Positions 47,277-56,091 are shown, counted from the first letter of the stretch. The stretch: DNA of 64,000 nucleotides from Paenibacillus algicola (GCF_005577435.1 NZ_CP040396.1:4047001-4111000); one strand, 5' to 3'. Notes: generated from the sequence alone by a model not told the origin. Made by a program: numbers and translations.

Positions 47277-48047
47277 TTAACGAAGCAGTGACAGTACGCC
47301 TTGTGGCGCAGAGTTTGCTTGTGCAAGCATTGACTGGGAAGCCTGCAGCAAAATATTGTTCTTGGACAGGTTAACCATTTCCTTAGCCATATCGGTATCA
47401 CGAATACGGGATTCGGAAGCAGTCAGGTTTTCTACTGTTGTACCCAGGTTGTTAGAAGTGTACTCCAGACGATTTTGAACAGCACCCAATTTAGCACGTT
47501 GCTTAGCAACCTGTTCAATTGCATCCGTTGTTGCTGTAAGTGTTACTGAAGAATCCAAACCTTTAAAGCCAGTTGAGTCGATACCATTAATCGTGATTTG
47601 GAAAGTATTATCATCTGCTTGGATAGCAACAGAAGAACCGGAAATGTTAATTCCGTTAAACTTCGTGTTTTCCAAAATGCTGTCGATTTGTGCACCCAAT
47701 TGTCCGAGCTCAGCTTTGATATTGGACTTGTCACCAGCACTGTATGTTCCGTTCTCTTGCTGTACTCCAAGCTCTTTCATACGAGTCAGCATCGCACTAA
47801 CTTCGTTCATTGCACCCTCAGCTGTTTGAGCAAAGGAGATACCGTCTTGAACGTTACGTTGAGCTTGCTCAAGACCACGGATTTGACCACGCATTTTCTC
47901 GGAGATCGAAAGACCTGCAGCATCGTCAGCAGCACGGTTGATACGAAGACCGGAAGACAATTTCTCCATGTTCTTGCTAGTTGCGTTCGTATTCAGACCC
48001 ATGTTACGGTGAGTGTTCAAAGCTGGAATATTGTGATTGATAATCAT
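47277..48047 (-). CDS. hag: Flagellin
   Basis: 256 residues, a short flagellin reduced to the conserved D0/D1 ends and a small centre (about 140-185). N-terminus MIINHNIPALNTHRNMG and C-terminus ILLQASQSMLAQANSAPQGVLSLLR are canonical. The centre is rich in Ser/Thr (ISGSSVAIQ, DSTGFKGLDSSVTLTATTDA), plausible acceptor sites for the Maf glycan. Own sigma-D promoter, a CsrA-type leader and a strong terminator. There is no cysteine. Confidence 0.97.
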   Translation of the reverse strand: MIINHNIPALNTHRNMGLNTNATSKNMEKLSSGLRINRAADDAAGLSISEKMRGQIRGLEQAQRNVQDGISFAQTAEGAMNEVSAMLTRMKELGVQQENGTYSAGDKSNIKAELGQLGAQIDSILENTKFNGINISGSSVAIQADDNTFQITINGIDSTGFKGLDSSVTLTATTDAIEQVAKQRAKLGAVQNRLEYTSNNLGTTVENLTASESRIRDTDMAKEMVNLSKNNILLQASQSMLAQANSAPQGVLSLLR

Positions 48048-48053
48048 TGTTTA

Positions 48054-48091
48054 TTTCCTCCCTGAAATCGTTTAATCCCACATCCTTGTGG
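48054..48091 (-). promoter_or_regulatory. CsrA-binding leader of the flagellin mRNA
   Basis: Site 1 (48078-48091) reads CCACAAGGATGTGG: a five-base stem with AGGA in the loop, near the CsrA consensus RUACARGGAUGU. Site 2 (48054-48067) is the ribosome site itself, TTTCAGGGAGGAAA, also a small stem with GGA exposed. This two-site layout resembles B. subtilis hag. CsrA binding would block translation. Confidence 0.82.
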
Positions 48092-48143
48092 TATGAGCGT
48101 CTTCACAGGTCGGCCGCCCTGAAGAATTGCCGCTCTATTATAT

Positions 48144-48169
48144 ATATCGTCAGAAAGAATCGTCATTTA
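48144..48169 (-). promoter_or_regulatory. Sigma-D promoter of flagellin
   Basis: Minus strand TAAA (48166-48169), 15 bases, ACGATAT (48144-48150); the full -10 reads GACGATAT against GCCGATAT. Confidence 0.85.
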
Positions 48170-48195
48170 ATAGCTAAACTAATTTTTTATAATAT

Positions 48196-48429
48196 TTATT
48201 TATTATCATCCATCATTTTCATTAACGCTAACATTCCGGCAGGTGATGGTTTAGCAGATTCCTGATTCGACTCCTGAATAGAAAGGTATACTTCCTTCCT
48301 GAAAATATCTACATGCTTAGGAGCCTTTATTCCAATTCGAACCGTTTCTCCTTCAACACTAAGAACCGTAAGCTCGATTTGATCCTGAATAACGATAGAT
48401 TCTCCTAGTTTCCGAGATAGCACCAGCAT
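48196..48429 (-). CDS. csrA: CsrA translational regulator
   Basis: 77 residues. [15 protein letters not shown] start and [19 protein letters not shown] centre are canonical; the C-terminal tail of about 20 residues fits CsrA of flagellated Firmicutes, where the tail is needed for FliW binding. It dimerises and binds GGA hairpins. AAGGAAGG lies upstream, two bases after the fliW stop, so fliW and csrA are coupled. Confidence 0.97.
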   Translation of the reverse strand: MLVLSRKLGESIVIQDQIELTVLSVEGETVRIGIKAPKHVDIFRKEVYLSIQESNQESAKPSPAGMLALMKMMDDNK

Positions 48430-48431
48430 GG

Positions 48432-48878
48432 CTATACACCTTCCTTTTCATTCAGTCCTTGTGGATGCTGCCACAATAAATGCTTGGTCTGATATGGAAC
48501 CTGACGAAGAACGATCTGTTTGGCTAGCCTGTTCTTCGGATTAAACACAAGTGGAGCCAAGAGATTAACCGTGGAATCTTTAACGCTGTCCCTAACGGTT
48601 AAGATACACTTTATGAATAAATCATCATCAATGTGTAACTCTTCTGCTTCGTTATCCGGTAGATCAAATTCATAATCTGGATAAAATGAAAAGGGATCGG
48701 TCACCACAAAAGATAGGTCCTTATTCTGCAGGGATTGCATATACATAAAAGGACTATTCTCTTCAAATAACAGAGCAAATTGATGTTCGTTCTCGAAGCC
48801 CGGAATCCCCTTAGGGAAATGATAAATTTGTTCTTCAGGCATTTCAATTTCTCCAAATACTGCAGTATTCAAGTTCAG
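48432..48878 (-). CDS. fliW: FliW flagellar assembly factor
   Basis: 148 residues if started at CTG 48878. AGGAG stands exactly eight bases before this codon, and the following [13 protein letters not shown] aligns with the start of B. subtilis FliW. An in-frame ATG at 48899 has no ribosome site. The frame extends to 48935. FliW is the antagonist of CsrA: free flagellin takes FliW away, and CsrA then represses hag. Conserved [17 protein letters not shown] and [15 protein letters not shown] motifs are present. Gene certain, start less so. Confidence 0.9.
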   Translation of the reverse strand: MNLNTAVFGEIEMPEEQIYHFPKGIPGFENEHQFALLFEENSPFMYMQSLQNKDLSFVVTDPFSFYPDYEFDLPDNEAEELHIDDDLFIKCILTVRDSVKDSTVNLLAPLVFNPKNRLAKQIVLRQVPYQTKHLLWQHPQGLNEKEGV

Positions 48879-48997
48879 AGGGATCACTCCTAATTTCATT
48901 ATAAATGAAAGAAAGCCATAGACGTTTACGTGCATCTACGACTTTCTAATCTTGTACTTTCTATTACTATTCTAACTCATTCACTTCATTTATAAAT

Positions 48998-49915
48998 TTA
49001 TCGCAGGAAATCCACCAACGAAGGCTGAATAATCTTGGCACCAGCAGATAGTGAAGCGTTGTAAACATTCTCCTGTATTTGCGAACGCATAATTAATTCA
49101 GTATAATCAGCATCCTCAGTTTTAGCTTGCAACTTTGATAAATTCAGATCAAGATCTTTCAATCGCCCTTCAATTAGCTCAACCCGATTTGTCTTGGCCC
49201 CTACTTCCGCACGCATCGTAAGAATACGTTCGAGGCTCGTCTCAATATTTGATAATTCATCACTCACGGCACTTTGATCTCCTGCAAGAAGAGAATGTGA
49301 GATGCGATCCATCATAACAAAGACGTTATCATTTCCAGAACCAAAAGCATCATTTCCTGAAACGTTAATCCCGATCTTTACGTTCTCTCCTACAAGATAT
49401 TCGACCGATCCATGATCAGTCTGAATTACGTATGCTCCAGAGGTATCTATAGAGCCGTCTAAATAGTTAGGAAAATCAAAAGGGGCCTTATCATACTGCT
49501 GTCCGTTAAAAACATACTTGCCATTCAATCTACTATTTGCTATATCAACAAGCTGATTCTTTAATTGCAAGACTTCCTGGCTGACACTGTCCAGGGCTGA
49601 TTGAGGATTTGTACCTGTGGAGCCCTGAACTGTTATTTCCTTCAGTCGGTGCAGAACATTTCCGGCTTGATCCATCATCGTATCCGTAAAACCAAGCCAC
49701 GACAGCGCGCTGTCCACATTCTTCTGATACTGTTCATTCGACGCAATCTCTCCGCGATACCGAAGCGAATAAGTGATCCCTACAGGATCATCCGACGGCT
49801 TGTTAATCTTCATGCCAGTGGACATCTGAATTTGTGTCTCATTCATACTTCTCGCATTACGGTTCAGGTTCTGCAGCAGCTGATTGCTCATCATATTGGA
49901 TGTGACTCTTAACAT
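48998..49915 (-). CDS. flgL: Hook-filament junction protein FlgL (HAP3)
   Basis: 305 residues. Flagellin-like ends: MLRVTSNMMSNQLLQNLNRN start and C-terminal helices ending NASLSAGAKIIQPSLVDFLR. It connects hook and filament with FlgK. GGGGTGA ribosome site. 17 bases after flgK. Confidence 0.95.
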   Translation of the reverse strand: MLRVTSNMMSNQLLQNLNRNARSMNETQIQMSTGMKINKPSDDPVGITYSLRYRGEIASNEQYQKNVDSALSWLGFTDTMMDQAGNVLHRLKEITVQGSTGTNPQSALDSVSQEVLQLKNQLVDIANSRLNGKYVFNGQQYDKAPFDFPNYLDGSIDTSGAYVIQTDHGSVEYLVGENVKIGINVSGNDAFGSGNDNVFVMMDRISHSLLAGDQSAVSDELSNIETSLERILTMRAEVGAKTNRVELIEGRLKDLDLNLSKLQAKTEDADYTELIMRSQIQENVYNASLSAGAKIIQPSLVDFLR

Positions 49916-49932
49916 GCTATCTCACCCCTTCC

Positions 49933-51525
49933 TTATCGGCCAACAACGCCTGTTGAATTAATCAGCTTATCCAGCAGCTGGTCGAATGTCGTCAGGAAAC
50001 GAGACGCCGCACTGTAGGCATGCTGAAATTTAATCATATTCGTCATCTCTTCATCCAAGGAAACGCCACTGACGGACATGCGGCGAGTCTCGACCTGTGT
50101 CACCAAAAAAGAAGCATTATCGGTTTGCCGTCCCGTCTCCTGGGCTTGCACACCCAGCTGTCCGACCATAGAGCTGAATAGACCGTTGATGGTGGAGCTA
50201 TTGCTGCCGCCAGGAACAGTAAACATGGAGTCCTTCAGCGTCGTCAGCAGCTTCGCCATATCATTATTCCCTTTAATGACTGAATTGCCGTCGGAGGACA
50301 GGCGCATGGAGGTAGCGATCTTGTCTGGATTGTCCGAAATAACCTGGTTCAGGCGGATATTGCCGGCGGTAATCACGCTGCCGCCATCCGCGGCTGTAAA
50401 GAAAGGAACACCCGGATCGGTAGAGCCGTCCATCGTATAGCCCAGCTGGTGCAGGCCATTGAAGCCTTGAACGACCGTCGATACATCCTTCTGCAGAACA
50501 GCGCCGGCAGGGATCGGTTGACCGGCTGTCACCGTGCTGGTTACACCACTCACAGACACTTCAGCATCTGACGTCAGGATGGTACCTGCCGGTGGCATTG
50601 CGCCCGCAGGAAGCTTCACTGTAACATCGCCGTTTACAAGGGTATTGGCCAGTGTATTAATCTGAGACTGGTAATCGGACAGCAGCGTATCCCGAGAGAT
50701 GATCATCCCGTGAACCTCACCGCTGTTGAGATCACCGCCAGCAAAGGCAGCGCCAAGGAACGTGCTGTCCACTGCTGCCGTCACCGCACTGCCCTCTACC
50801 AGACTCTGCCCGCCCATAGATATGTTATATCCGCCGGCTCCTTCAGAAACTGTGATGTTCATAATGCGCGACAGCTTGTCCGCCATCAGATCACGCTGAT
50901 CCCGCAGGTCGTTTGCATGATTACCTGCACTCTCAATTCTGGTAATTGTATGGTTCAAATCTGCGATAGAGGTCAAGTATCCCTGAATCTCTTTCGCTTT
51001 CACTTCAATGTTAGAATTCAAATCTCGGCTAAGATTGTTCAGCTGGGTGTCCATGTGATTCAGCGCGTCGGTTAATGATTCAGCGGTCTGCTTCACGATC
51101 TTGCGCGCTGTAGGATCCTCCGGATTCTTCGAAAGCTCTGAAAATGAATTCCAGAATTGGTCCATGACCTTGCGAATGCCGCTATTGGAAGGCTCATTAA
51201 TGATAGCTTCCAGCTTATCCAGCGTGTCATACTGAATTCCCCAGCTGCCATAAGAGCTGTTCTCTCCGCGGAACTGGTCGTCTAAGAACTGCTCCCGAAT
51301 GCGCTCAATGCTAGTAAACTCCACACCCGTGCCCAGCTGGCCCGGAGCCGTGGAGCGATTGATGCCATAGGCTTCAATCGGCAGAGAGGCCTGCATCTTC
51401 ACAACCTGTCTGGAATACCCTTCAGTGTTGGCGTTAGCAATATTATGTCCTGTCGTGCTAAGGGCAGCAGTCTGAGTAAACAGGCTTCGCTTGGCCGTTT
51501 CTATAGAATGAAAAGTTGATCTCAT
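49933..51525 (-). CDS. flgK: Hook-filament junction protein FlgK (HAP1)
   Basis: 530 residues from the ATG at 51525, with AGGAGG ten bases upstream. N-terminal rod-type signature ALSTTGHNIANANTEGYSRQ and C-terminal VSGVSLDEEMTNMIKFQHAYSAASRFLTTFDQLLD are canonical. The variable insert (about 250-400) is normal. It forms the first junction ring at the hook. Confidence 0.95.
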   Translation of the reverse strand: MRSTFHSIETAKRSLFTQTAALSTTGHNIANANTEGYSRQVVKMQASLPIEAYGINRSTAPGQLGTGVEFTSIERIREQFLDDQFRGENSSYGSWGIQYDTLDKLEAIINEPSNSGIRKVMDQFWNSFSELSKNPEDPTARKIVKQTAESLTDALNHMDTQLNNLSRDLNSNIEVKAKEIQGYLTSIADLNHTITRIESAGNHANDLRDQRDLMADKLSRIMNITVSEGAGGYNISMGGQSLVEGSAVTAAVDSTFLGAAFAGGDLNSGEVHGMIISRDTLLSDYQSQINTLANTLVNGDVTVKLPAGAMPPAGTILTSDAEVSVSGVTSTVTAGQPIPAGAVLQKDVSTVVQGFNGLHQLGYTMDGSTDPGVPFFTAADGGSVITAGNIRLNQVISDNPDKIATSMRLSSDGNSVIKGNNDMAKLLTTLKDSMFTVPGGSNSSTINGLFSSMVGQLGVQAQETGRQTDNASFLVTQVETRRMSVSGVSLDEEMTNMIKFQHAYSAASRFLTTFDQLLDKLINSTGVVGR

Positions 51526-51543
51526 CACGCTCAATCCTCCTGT

Positions 51544-52047
51544 TTACGCCCGGGTATCGAATAGCCCAGGCCTTCCTGTACTGCCGCCCCGATCGGACGG
51601 ATGGTGGTAAATCGCTTCCTCCTGAGAAGACTTTCCCGTCAGCATATCCAGAGAGAAATCAATAAACTCAAGGGATTGCTGCAGAAGCTGCTGGTTCAGC
51701 TCGTTCTTCAGCTTCAGCTCCTGAAGCACCGAGGACAAGCGCGCTTGTACCTCAAGCAGCTTCTGCTTATCATCCGGATCAAATACCAGCCTGGCAAGCT
51801 CCGTTACGGTCAGCTCCAGCTGGGACTTCACGCCTACGGAATGCAGAAAAGCATACGCAGCCTCAACCCGCTCACGCTCCAGCTGCTCAATGAGCTTCAT
51901 TCCCTTGGATTCCCGGTTCAGCAGCTTTACCAGCTCATCCATATTGTTCTCCATAATGGCTTGTTTCTTGAGATCCGACAGCTCCATCATATCGTGATGG
52001 ACAGTCTCCAGATTCTCTAACGATTGAATTAACGATTGAACTGTCAT
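51544..52047 (-). CDS. flgN: FlgN-like export chaperone
   Basis: 167 residues, nearly all helical and charged; the chaperone for FlgK and FlgL. Identification from position flgM-flgN-flgK, length and the FlgN-type N-terminus (SLIQSLENLETVHHDMMELSD). AAGGG ribosome site. The tail is Gly/Ser-rich and probably disordered. Confidence 0.88.
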   Translation of the reverse strand: MTVQSLIQSLENLETVHHDMMELSDLKKQAIMENNMDELVKLLNRESKGMKLIEQLERERVEAAYAFLHSVGVKSQLELTVTELARLVFDPDDKQKLLEVQARLSSVLQELKLKNELNQQLLQQSLEFIDFSLDMLTGKSSQEEAIYHHPSDRGGSTGRPGLFDTRA

Positions 52048-52057
52048 TTAGGCACCC

Positions 52058-52339
52058 TTATTTCTCGGGAAACTGCTTGAAATAGGGCAGCAGCTTCTCC
52101 GCAAGCTTGTCAGCATCGACCTTGTATGTCCCTGAGGATACCTGCTCCTTCAGCGCTTGAATCTTCTCCGCACGGCCCGGGTCCTTCGCACCCTGTGCCT
52201 GCAGCATCTCCATCGCTTCAGTGGAGATTGAAACCTCATCCTTACGGCGGGCCTTCGGCTGCTGCTCCTGCCGCTGTGTTTCCATGCTCCGCTGGTAAGA
52301 GTTCACGCCTCCAATGCGTCCGGTTTCGTTGATTTTCAT
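52058..52339 (-). CDS. flgM: Anti-sigma-D factor FlgM
   Basis: 93 residues from the ATG at 52339, with AAGGAAGG upstream. C-terminal half RAEKIQALKEQVSSGTYKVDADKLAEKLL is the sigma-binding helix region; the N-terminus is disordered. It holds sigma-D until the hook is done. Driven by its own sigma-D promoter, so it is self-limiting. Confidence 0.93.
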   Translation of the reverse strand: MKINETGRIGGVNSYQRSMETQRQEQQPKARRKDEVSISTEAMEMLQAQGAKDPGRAEKIQALKEQVSSGTYKVDADKLAEKLLPYFKQFPEK

Positions 52340-52382
52340 CACGTTCACCTTCCTTATATATAAGAACTTCATAAACATCCTC

Positions 52383-52397
52383 ATCATCCTTGATGAT
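52383..52397 (-). promoter_or_regulatory. CsrA-site-like hairpin in the flgM leader
   Basis: Minus strand ATCATCAAGGATGAT: palindromic arms with AAGG near the loop, sharing CAAGGATG with the hag site. It is followed at once by GAGGATGT, a second GGA. Position is about 45-60 bases before the flgM ATG. Confidence 0.45.
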
Positions 52398-52428
52398 TTA
52401 TGTGAAAGACCGATAACCTTTACTAAGA

Positions 52429-52455
52429 TTATCGGCCGCTGTTGAAACATATTTA
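52429..52455 (-). promoter_or_regulatory. Sigma-D promoter of flgM-flgN-flgK-flgL
   Basis: Minus strand TAAA (52452-52455), 15 bases, GCCGATAA (52429-52436). Only the last base differs from consensus. Confidence 0.9.
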
Positions 52456-52474
52456 ATAGTTCGCTGGTATCGTT

Positions 52475-52888
52475 TTAGTATTTGCGTAATTTGTCTATCG
52501 CTTTATACGTTGCTTGATTCTTCTGATTCTGCTGGCTGACATGCTCCATTCCATCAGCAGATGCACCCCGCAGCTCCTTCGTCAGTCGCGTCCGGCATGA
52601 CTCGCATATGTTGCTTTCCCGGATCAGATGACCGCATACCTCGCACGGATAAGACAGATTTGGCGCGTCCTTAATCGAGATTCGTCCCTCTCGAATAAAC
52701 TTGGTAATCTGGCGGATCGTCACATCCACCGCTTCAGACACCTCTTGGATTGTCGCTCCACGCGTTTCCCGCAAAAAATCGGCGCAGCGCTGATACTCTG
52801 CTTCAATATCCTTAATACAGTCAGAACACATATCCTTAAAGTTCAACGCGTACAGCTTGCCGCACCGCGGACAGTTTCCCAAATTCAT
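52475..52888 (-). CDS. yvyF: YvyF flagellar operon protein
   Basis: 137 residues from the ATG at 52888 (GGAGG nine bases upstream). Two zinc ribbons frame a helix-turn-helix-like centre: C6/C9 and C21/C24 (NCPRCGKLYALNFKDMCSDC) and a later CEVCGHLIRESNICESC. The middle VSEAVDVTIRQITKFIREGRI resembles a MerR-like or recognition helix. The family is annotated TIGR03826 and conserved next to flgM; function not settled. Confidence 0.92.
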   Translation of the reverse strand: MNLGNCPRCGKLYALNFKDMCSDCIKDIEAEYQRCADFLRETRGATIQEVSEAVDVTIRQITKFIREGRISIKDAPNLSYPCEVCGHLIRESNICESCRTRLTKELRGASADGMEHVSQQNQKNQATYKAIDKLRKY

Positions 52889-52996
52889 GCTCATCGCCCT
52901 CCACACACCCATAAATCTGATCTATCCCTAGATTAGCGCATATGCAGGTCTACGTCTATTATGACAGGAAAAAAATATAAAATATTCCCTTTCCAC

Positions 52997-53905
52997 TCAC
53001 GACCTCGCCCAAGTCAGACAGCACACCTCCGCCGGGATGTCGGCGGAAGCCGCGGCTGTCTTCAAGGCTAAAGCGCAGGCATTAACCGTACTTCCTGTAG
53101 TATAAATGTCATCCAGCAGCAGAATGCGAAGTGGGCGGAGGGTCTTGGAGCGGCTGTCAGCGCTGTTCCTTTCGTGAACAGCCTCTGATCTCAGGAGCAG
53201 AGCATCCGGTGCAGATGGCAGCATGGCAAAAAGGTTCTCCATATCCCGCACCCGGTCCATCCGGCTCTTGAAGCTCTGCTTATCTGTATGTCGAGTTCGG
53301 TGCAGAAGCTCACAATAAGGGACGGAAACCGCGGAGGACAGTCCCCTAGCGAGCACCTCCGCCTGGTTAAAGCCCCGCTCCCGCCTTCTCTCATCACTAA
53401 CCGGTACGGAGGTGAGGACATCGGCTTCCCAGAGCCCTTGTGCACCTTCGGCAGAGCGTCTCTGCCGGACATCCTTAGCGCCTGGCTGCGCCCATATTGG
53501 ATCAGCACTTCGCGGCATAGACGCGAGGAGGCTCTCCCGCTGCGCCTGCACGTAGGCATGCTTCAGCATGTGGATGAGCAGGGAGGCGATTTTTTCGTGA
53601 CCACGGTACTTGTACAGCGCAAGCCATTCTTTCATCTCGGCGGAGTAGCGAACAGCGCTTCGGTTCCATACAAAATGCCGGGGACCGGCTTCAGGGCGGC
53701 TGCAATCCGGGCAGCCAATCGCTCTTCCGCAGGCGAGGCAGCGCGGCTGTGTAATCCAGGGGATTTTGGCATAACAAGCTCTGCACAGCCCCGGCATTCT
53801 AGAGCTTAGGGTGGACGTGTGCTGACATAGGCTGCAAGAGAAGCGGGCCGGAGATAGCAGCTTGTACACCTGCTGCAGCAGTGTGTGGAGAGAATGTGAG
53901 TGCAT
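52997..53905 (-). CDS. comFC: ComFC phosphoribosyltransferase-like competence protein
   Basis: 302 residues from the ATG at 53905 (AGAGGTGA eight bases upstream); a TTG at 54001, overlapping the comFA stop, is the alternative. N-terminal double zinc-finger region (CSLCQH, CRACYAK, CLACGRAIGCPDC) and a C-terminal type I PRTase fold with the phosphoribosyl loop LLLDDIYTTGSTV (about 268-280). Needed for efficient DNA uptake in transformation; the family binds PRPP or single-stranded DNA. Confidence 0.93.
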   Translation of the reverse strand: MHSHSLHTLLQQVYKLLSPARFSCSLCQHTSTLSSRMPGLCRACYAKIPWITQPRCLACGRAIGCPDCSRPEAGPRHFVWNRSAVRYSAEMKEWLALYKYRGHEKIASLLIHMLKHAYVQAQRESLLASMPRSADPIWAQPGAKDVRQRRSAEGAQGLWEADVLTSVPVSDERRRERGFNQAEVLARGLSSAVSVPYCELLHRTRHTDKQSFKSRMDRVRDMENLFAMLPSAPDALLLRSEAVHERNSADSRSKTLRPLRILLLDDIYTTGSTVNACALALKTAAASADIPAEVCCLTWARS

Positions 53906-53997
53906 GGAGGGCTTCACCTCTTTTAGAATAATGAATAACTGCACGGACCACGGGACATAAAAGGTGACAGGTACAGCTCTGCGAAGGACAGCTGGCT

Positions 53998-55944
53998 TCA
54001 ACGCTTTAAGTAGCCTCCTTTTCGGGCAATGACGTTCATCCTTCGGATTTGCCGGCAGGCCGCCCGCTGGGAGCTTGTCCAGGTGTGGGCCGCGAATAGA
54101 ACCTTCCCGTTCGGGTCTTCTTTTGATCTGCCTGCACGTCCCGCCATCTGAATTAAAGCCGCTTCATCAAAAAGCTCACTGTCTGCGTCTAGTATAAATA
54201 CATCGCTGCGGGGCACCGTAACTCCTCGTTCCAGAATGGTCGTGGTCACCAGCAGCCGAAGCTCCCGCTGCCGGAACGCCATCACCTTGGCCGCCCGCTC
54301 CGGGTCTACGGATGAGGTTCCGTCCAGTGGAACCTTGACCAGGCTGCGGCGAAGCAGCTCCAGGAACGGCTCGATATGCCGGATGCGGGATAGAAACAGA
54401 AAGACCTGTGCTCCCCGCTCAATCGAAGCCTGCAGCTGTCTCAATAAAGCAGGAGGAAGCTGGCGCCGGGCGAGGCACTGGTGCACGGAAATCATACGAT
54501 GGGCCTTCGGCACCGGGAGCGGATGGCCGTGAAAACGAGCCGGAACCTTGGCATGCGGCAGGCGGCCGGCTGCTGCTTCTTGCTGCAGCTTCAGCGGCGG
54601 GGTCGCGGACAGATAGATGTATTTGCCTCCCGCCTTGCAGGCCCCCTTCGCCGCAAAGTCCAGCATGGGGTCATTGTGGTAAGGAAAAGCATCAATTTCG
54701 TCGATGACCACGAGATCGAACGCTTCTTTGAATCGCAGCAGCTGGTGCGTGGTCGCAAGCGTGATGCCGCCCTGCTTCCAGCGGTCGGGGCTTCCCCCAT
54801 AGAGCGTGACGACCTGCTGCTCTGCAAAAGCGGCAGCCAGCCGGGGAGCCAGCTCCAGCACAACGTCCCGCCGCGGAGCGGCGACGAGCACCCGGCCGCC
54901 GGCTGTCAGGATGCTTTGAAGCAGCGGGAAGATCATCTCCGTCTTCCCGGCGCCCGTGACGGCCCAGATCAGGAAGCGGCCGGCCGCGGAGCCCGGCACC
55001 GCCGGCTCCGCCAAGAACCGCAGCGCCGCGCCGGCGGCGGCGCTCTGCGCTGCGCTAAGCCCCCACCGGCCCAAGGCCGCGGTGGGGGAACCCCCGGCCG
55101 TGCCCTGCACGGCCGATTGCGCTGCACCCTGCAGGAGCAGCGCACAAGCGCGGCTGCGCCCCATTGCGAGACATGTCTCGCAATAGGCACAAGCCGCGCT
55201 GCCGCACGCTGCGCATGCCGTGCGGCCCCTTGCCGCGCTGCCGCATCGCCGGCAGCGCAAGCCCCTCGCCCGGCGGCGGCGCAGCCAGCCGGGCGATCGC
55301 GGGGCGGGCTCCGCCGCCAGCCCCGCGTAAAAGCGCAGGCGGCCCAGCAGCTCACCGAGCTGGGCCGCGGCCACCCAGCCGGCGGGCACGCCCCCGCCGG
55401 CCTCCTGCAGCAGCGCTTCCACCTCCCCGGCCAGCAGCGCCCGGCCGCTTAACCATCCGCCCAGCTGCAGCGCCAAAGTATGCAGCCCCTCCCACTCCCG
55501 GGGCCCAAACAGCGCCTCCAGCTGGCGTAATCCATCATCGCCGGGGAAGAATAACGGCGCGTCAGCCAGCGCTCGGCTCCCCCTGCCGGACGCCTCCAGC
55601 AGCGGCGCGCCCACCGCATGCTCTAGCGCGGAGCGGACATACCGCCCCCACGCCTTTGAACCCCAAAGATCCATGCCCCGCTCCTCGGCAAAATCATCCC
55701 GTACCGCAGTCGCCCAACCCAGCGGCAGTCCCTGTGATAACACCACCAGCCTCTTCGCTGCGCCCGCATAACCCCTGTCATGAGACCTCACCTTTGAAAC
55801 AGCAGGCAGCCCTGGAGAGCTTGTCCCCGCAGTGATCTTTCGTGCCTTGCTGCCGAACCACCAGTACAGATCCACCCGAAGATCTAGAGAAGCTATCAGC
55901 CTCCATCCCCCGGCAAGCCGAACCGCATATAAAGCTGCATCCAT
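53998..55944 (-). CDS. comFA: ComFA DNA-import helicase
   Basis: 648 residues. Superfamily 2 helicase that pulls or remodels single-stranded DNA during transformation. Four-cysteine zinc site in CRRCGSAARGRTACAACG with a further CETC (about 240-267), Walker A AVTGAGKTE, Walker B VVIDEIDAFPY (DEID, the family usually has DEVD/DEAD), SATP motif III and the QMAGRAGR motif VI. It is longer at the N-terminus than B. subtilis ComFA. The codons of 54960-55460 are extremely GC-rich compared with the ends. comFB, found between comFA and comFC in B. subtilis, is missing. Confidence 0.93.
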   Translation of the reverse strand: MDAALYAVRLAGGWRLIASLDLRVDLYWWFGSKARKITAGTSSPGLPAVSKVRSHDRGYAGAAKRLVVLSQGLPLGWATAVRDDFAEERGMDLWGSKAWGRYVRSALEHAVGAPLLEASGRGSRALADAPLFFPGDDGLRQLEALFGPREWEGLHTLALQLGGWLSGRALLAGEVEALLQEAGGGVPAGWVAAAQLGELLGRLRFYAGLAAEPAPRSPGWLRRRRARGLRCRRCGSAARGRTACAACGSAACAYCETCLAMGRSRACALLLQGAAQSAVQGTAGGSPTAALGRWGLSAAQSAAAGAALRFLAEPAVPGSAAGRFLIWAVTGAGKTEMIFPLLQSILTAGGRVLVAAPRRDVVLELAPRLAAAFAEQQVVTLYGGSPDRWKQGGITLATTHQLLRFKEAFDLVVIDEIDAFPYHNDPMLDFAAKGACKAGGKYIYLSATPPLKLQQEAAAGRLPHAKVPARFHGHPLPVPKAHRMISVHQCLARRQLPPALLRQLQASIERGAQVFLFLSRIRHIEPFLELLRRSLVKVPLDGTSSVDPERAAKVMAFRQRELRLLVTTTILERGVTVPRSDVFILDADSELFDEAALIQMAGRAGRSKEDPNGKVLFAAHTWTSSQRAACRQIRRMNVIARKGGYLKR

Positions 55945-56015
55945 CCTGGACCCTCCCTCTCATAGCCTAGCTGCAATATAATCTTCTTCCCTTCATACTT
56001 TCCAGCGCAGCTCAA

Positions 56016-56052
56016 AAAGCACACCCTCGCCATCGCGGCCGAGTGTGTGCTT
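56016..56052 (-). terminator. Intrinsic terminator after the 140-residue protein gene
   Basis: Minus strand AAGCACAC-CTCG arm pairs with CGAG-GTGTGCTT and is followed by five Ts, about 40 bases beyond the stop codon. Confidence 0.82.
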
Positions 56053-56091
56053 CACATCCTGAACCTTGGGGTATACCACCTATTCTGTCTC

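Noticed and set aside
53998..55944. comFA as a foreign or broken gene because of its GC content
   Set aside because: All helicase motifs and the zinc ligands are intact in one frame, and the location next to comFC and flagellar genes is conserved.
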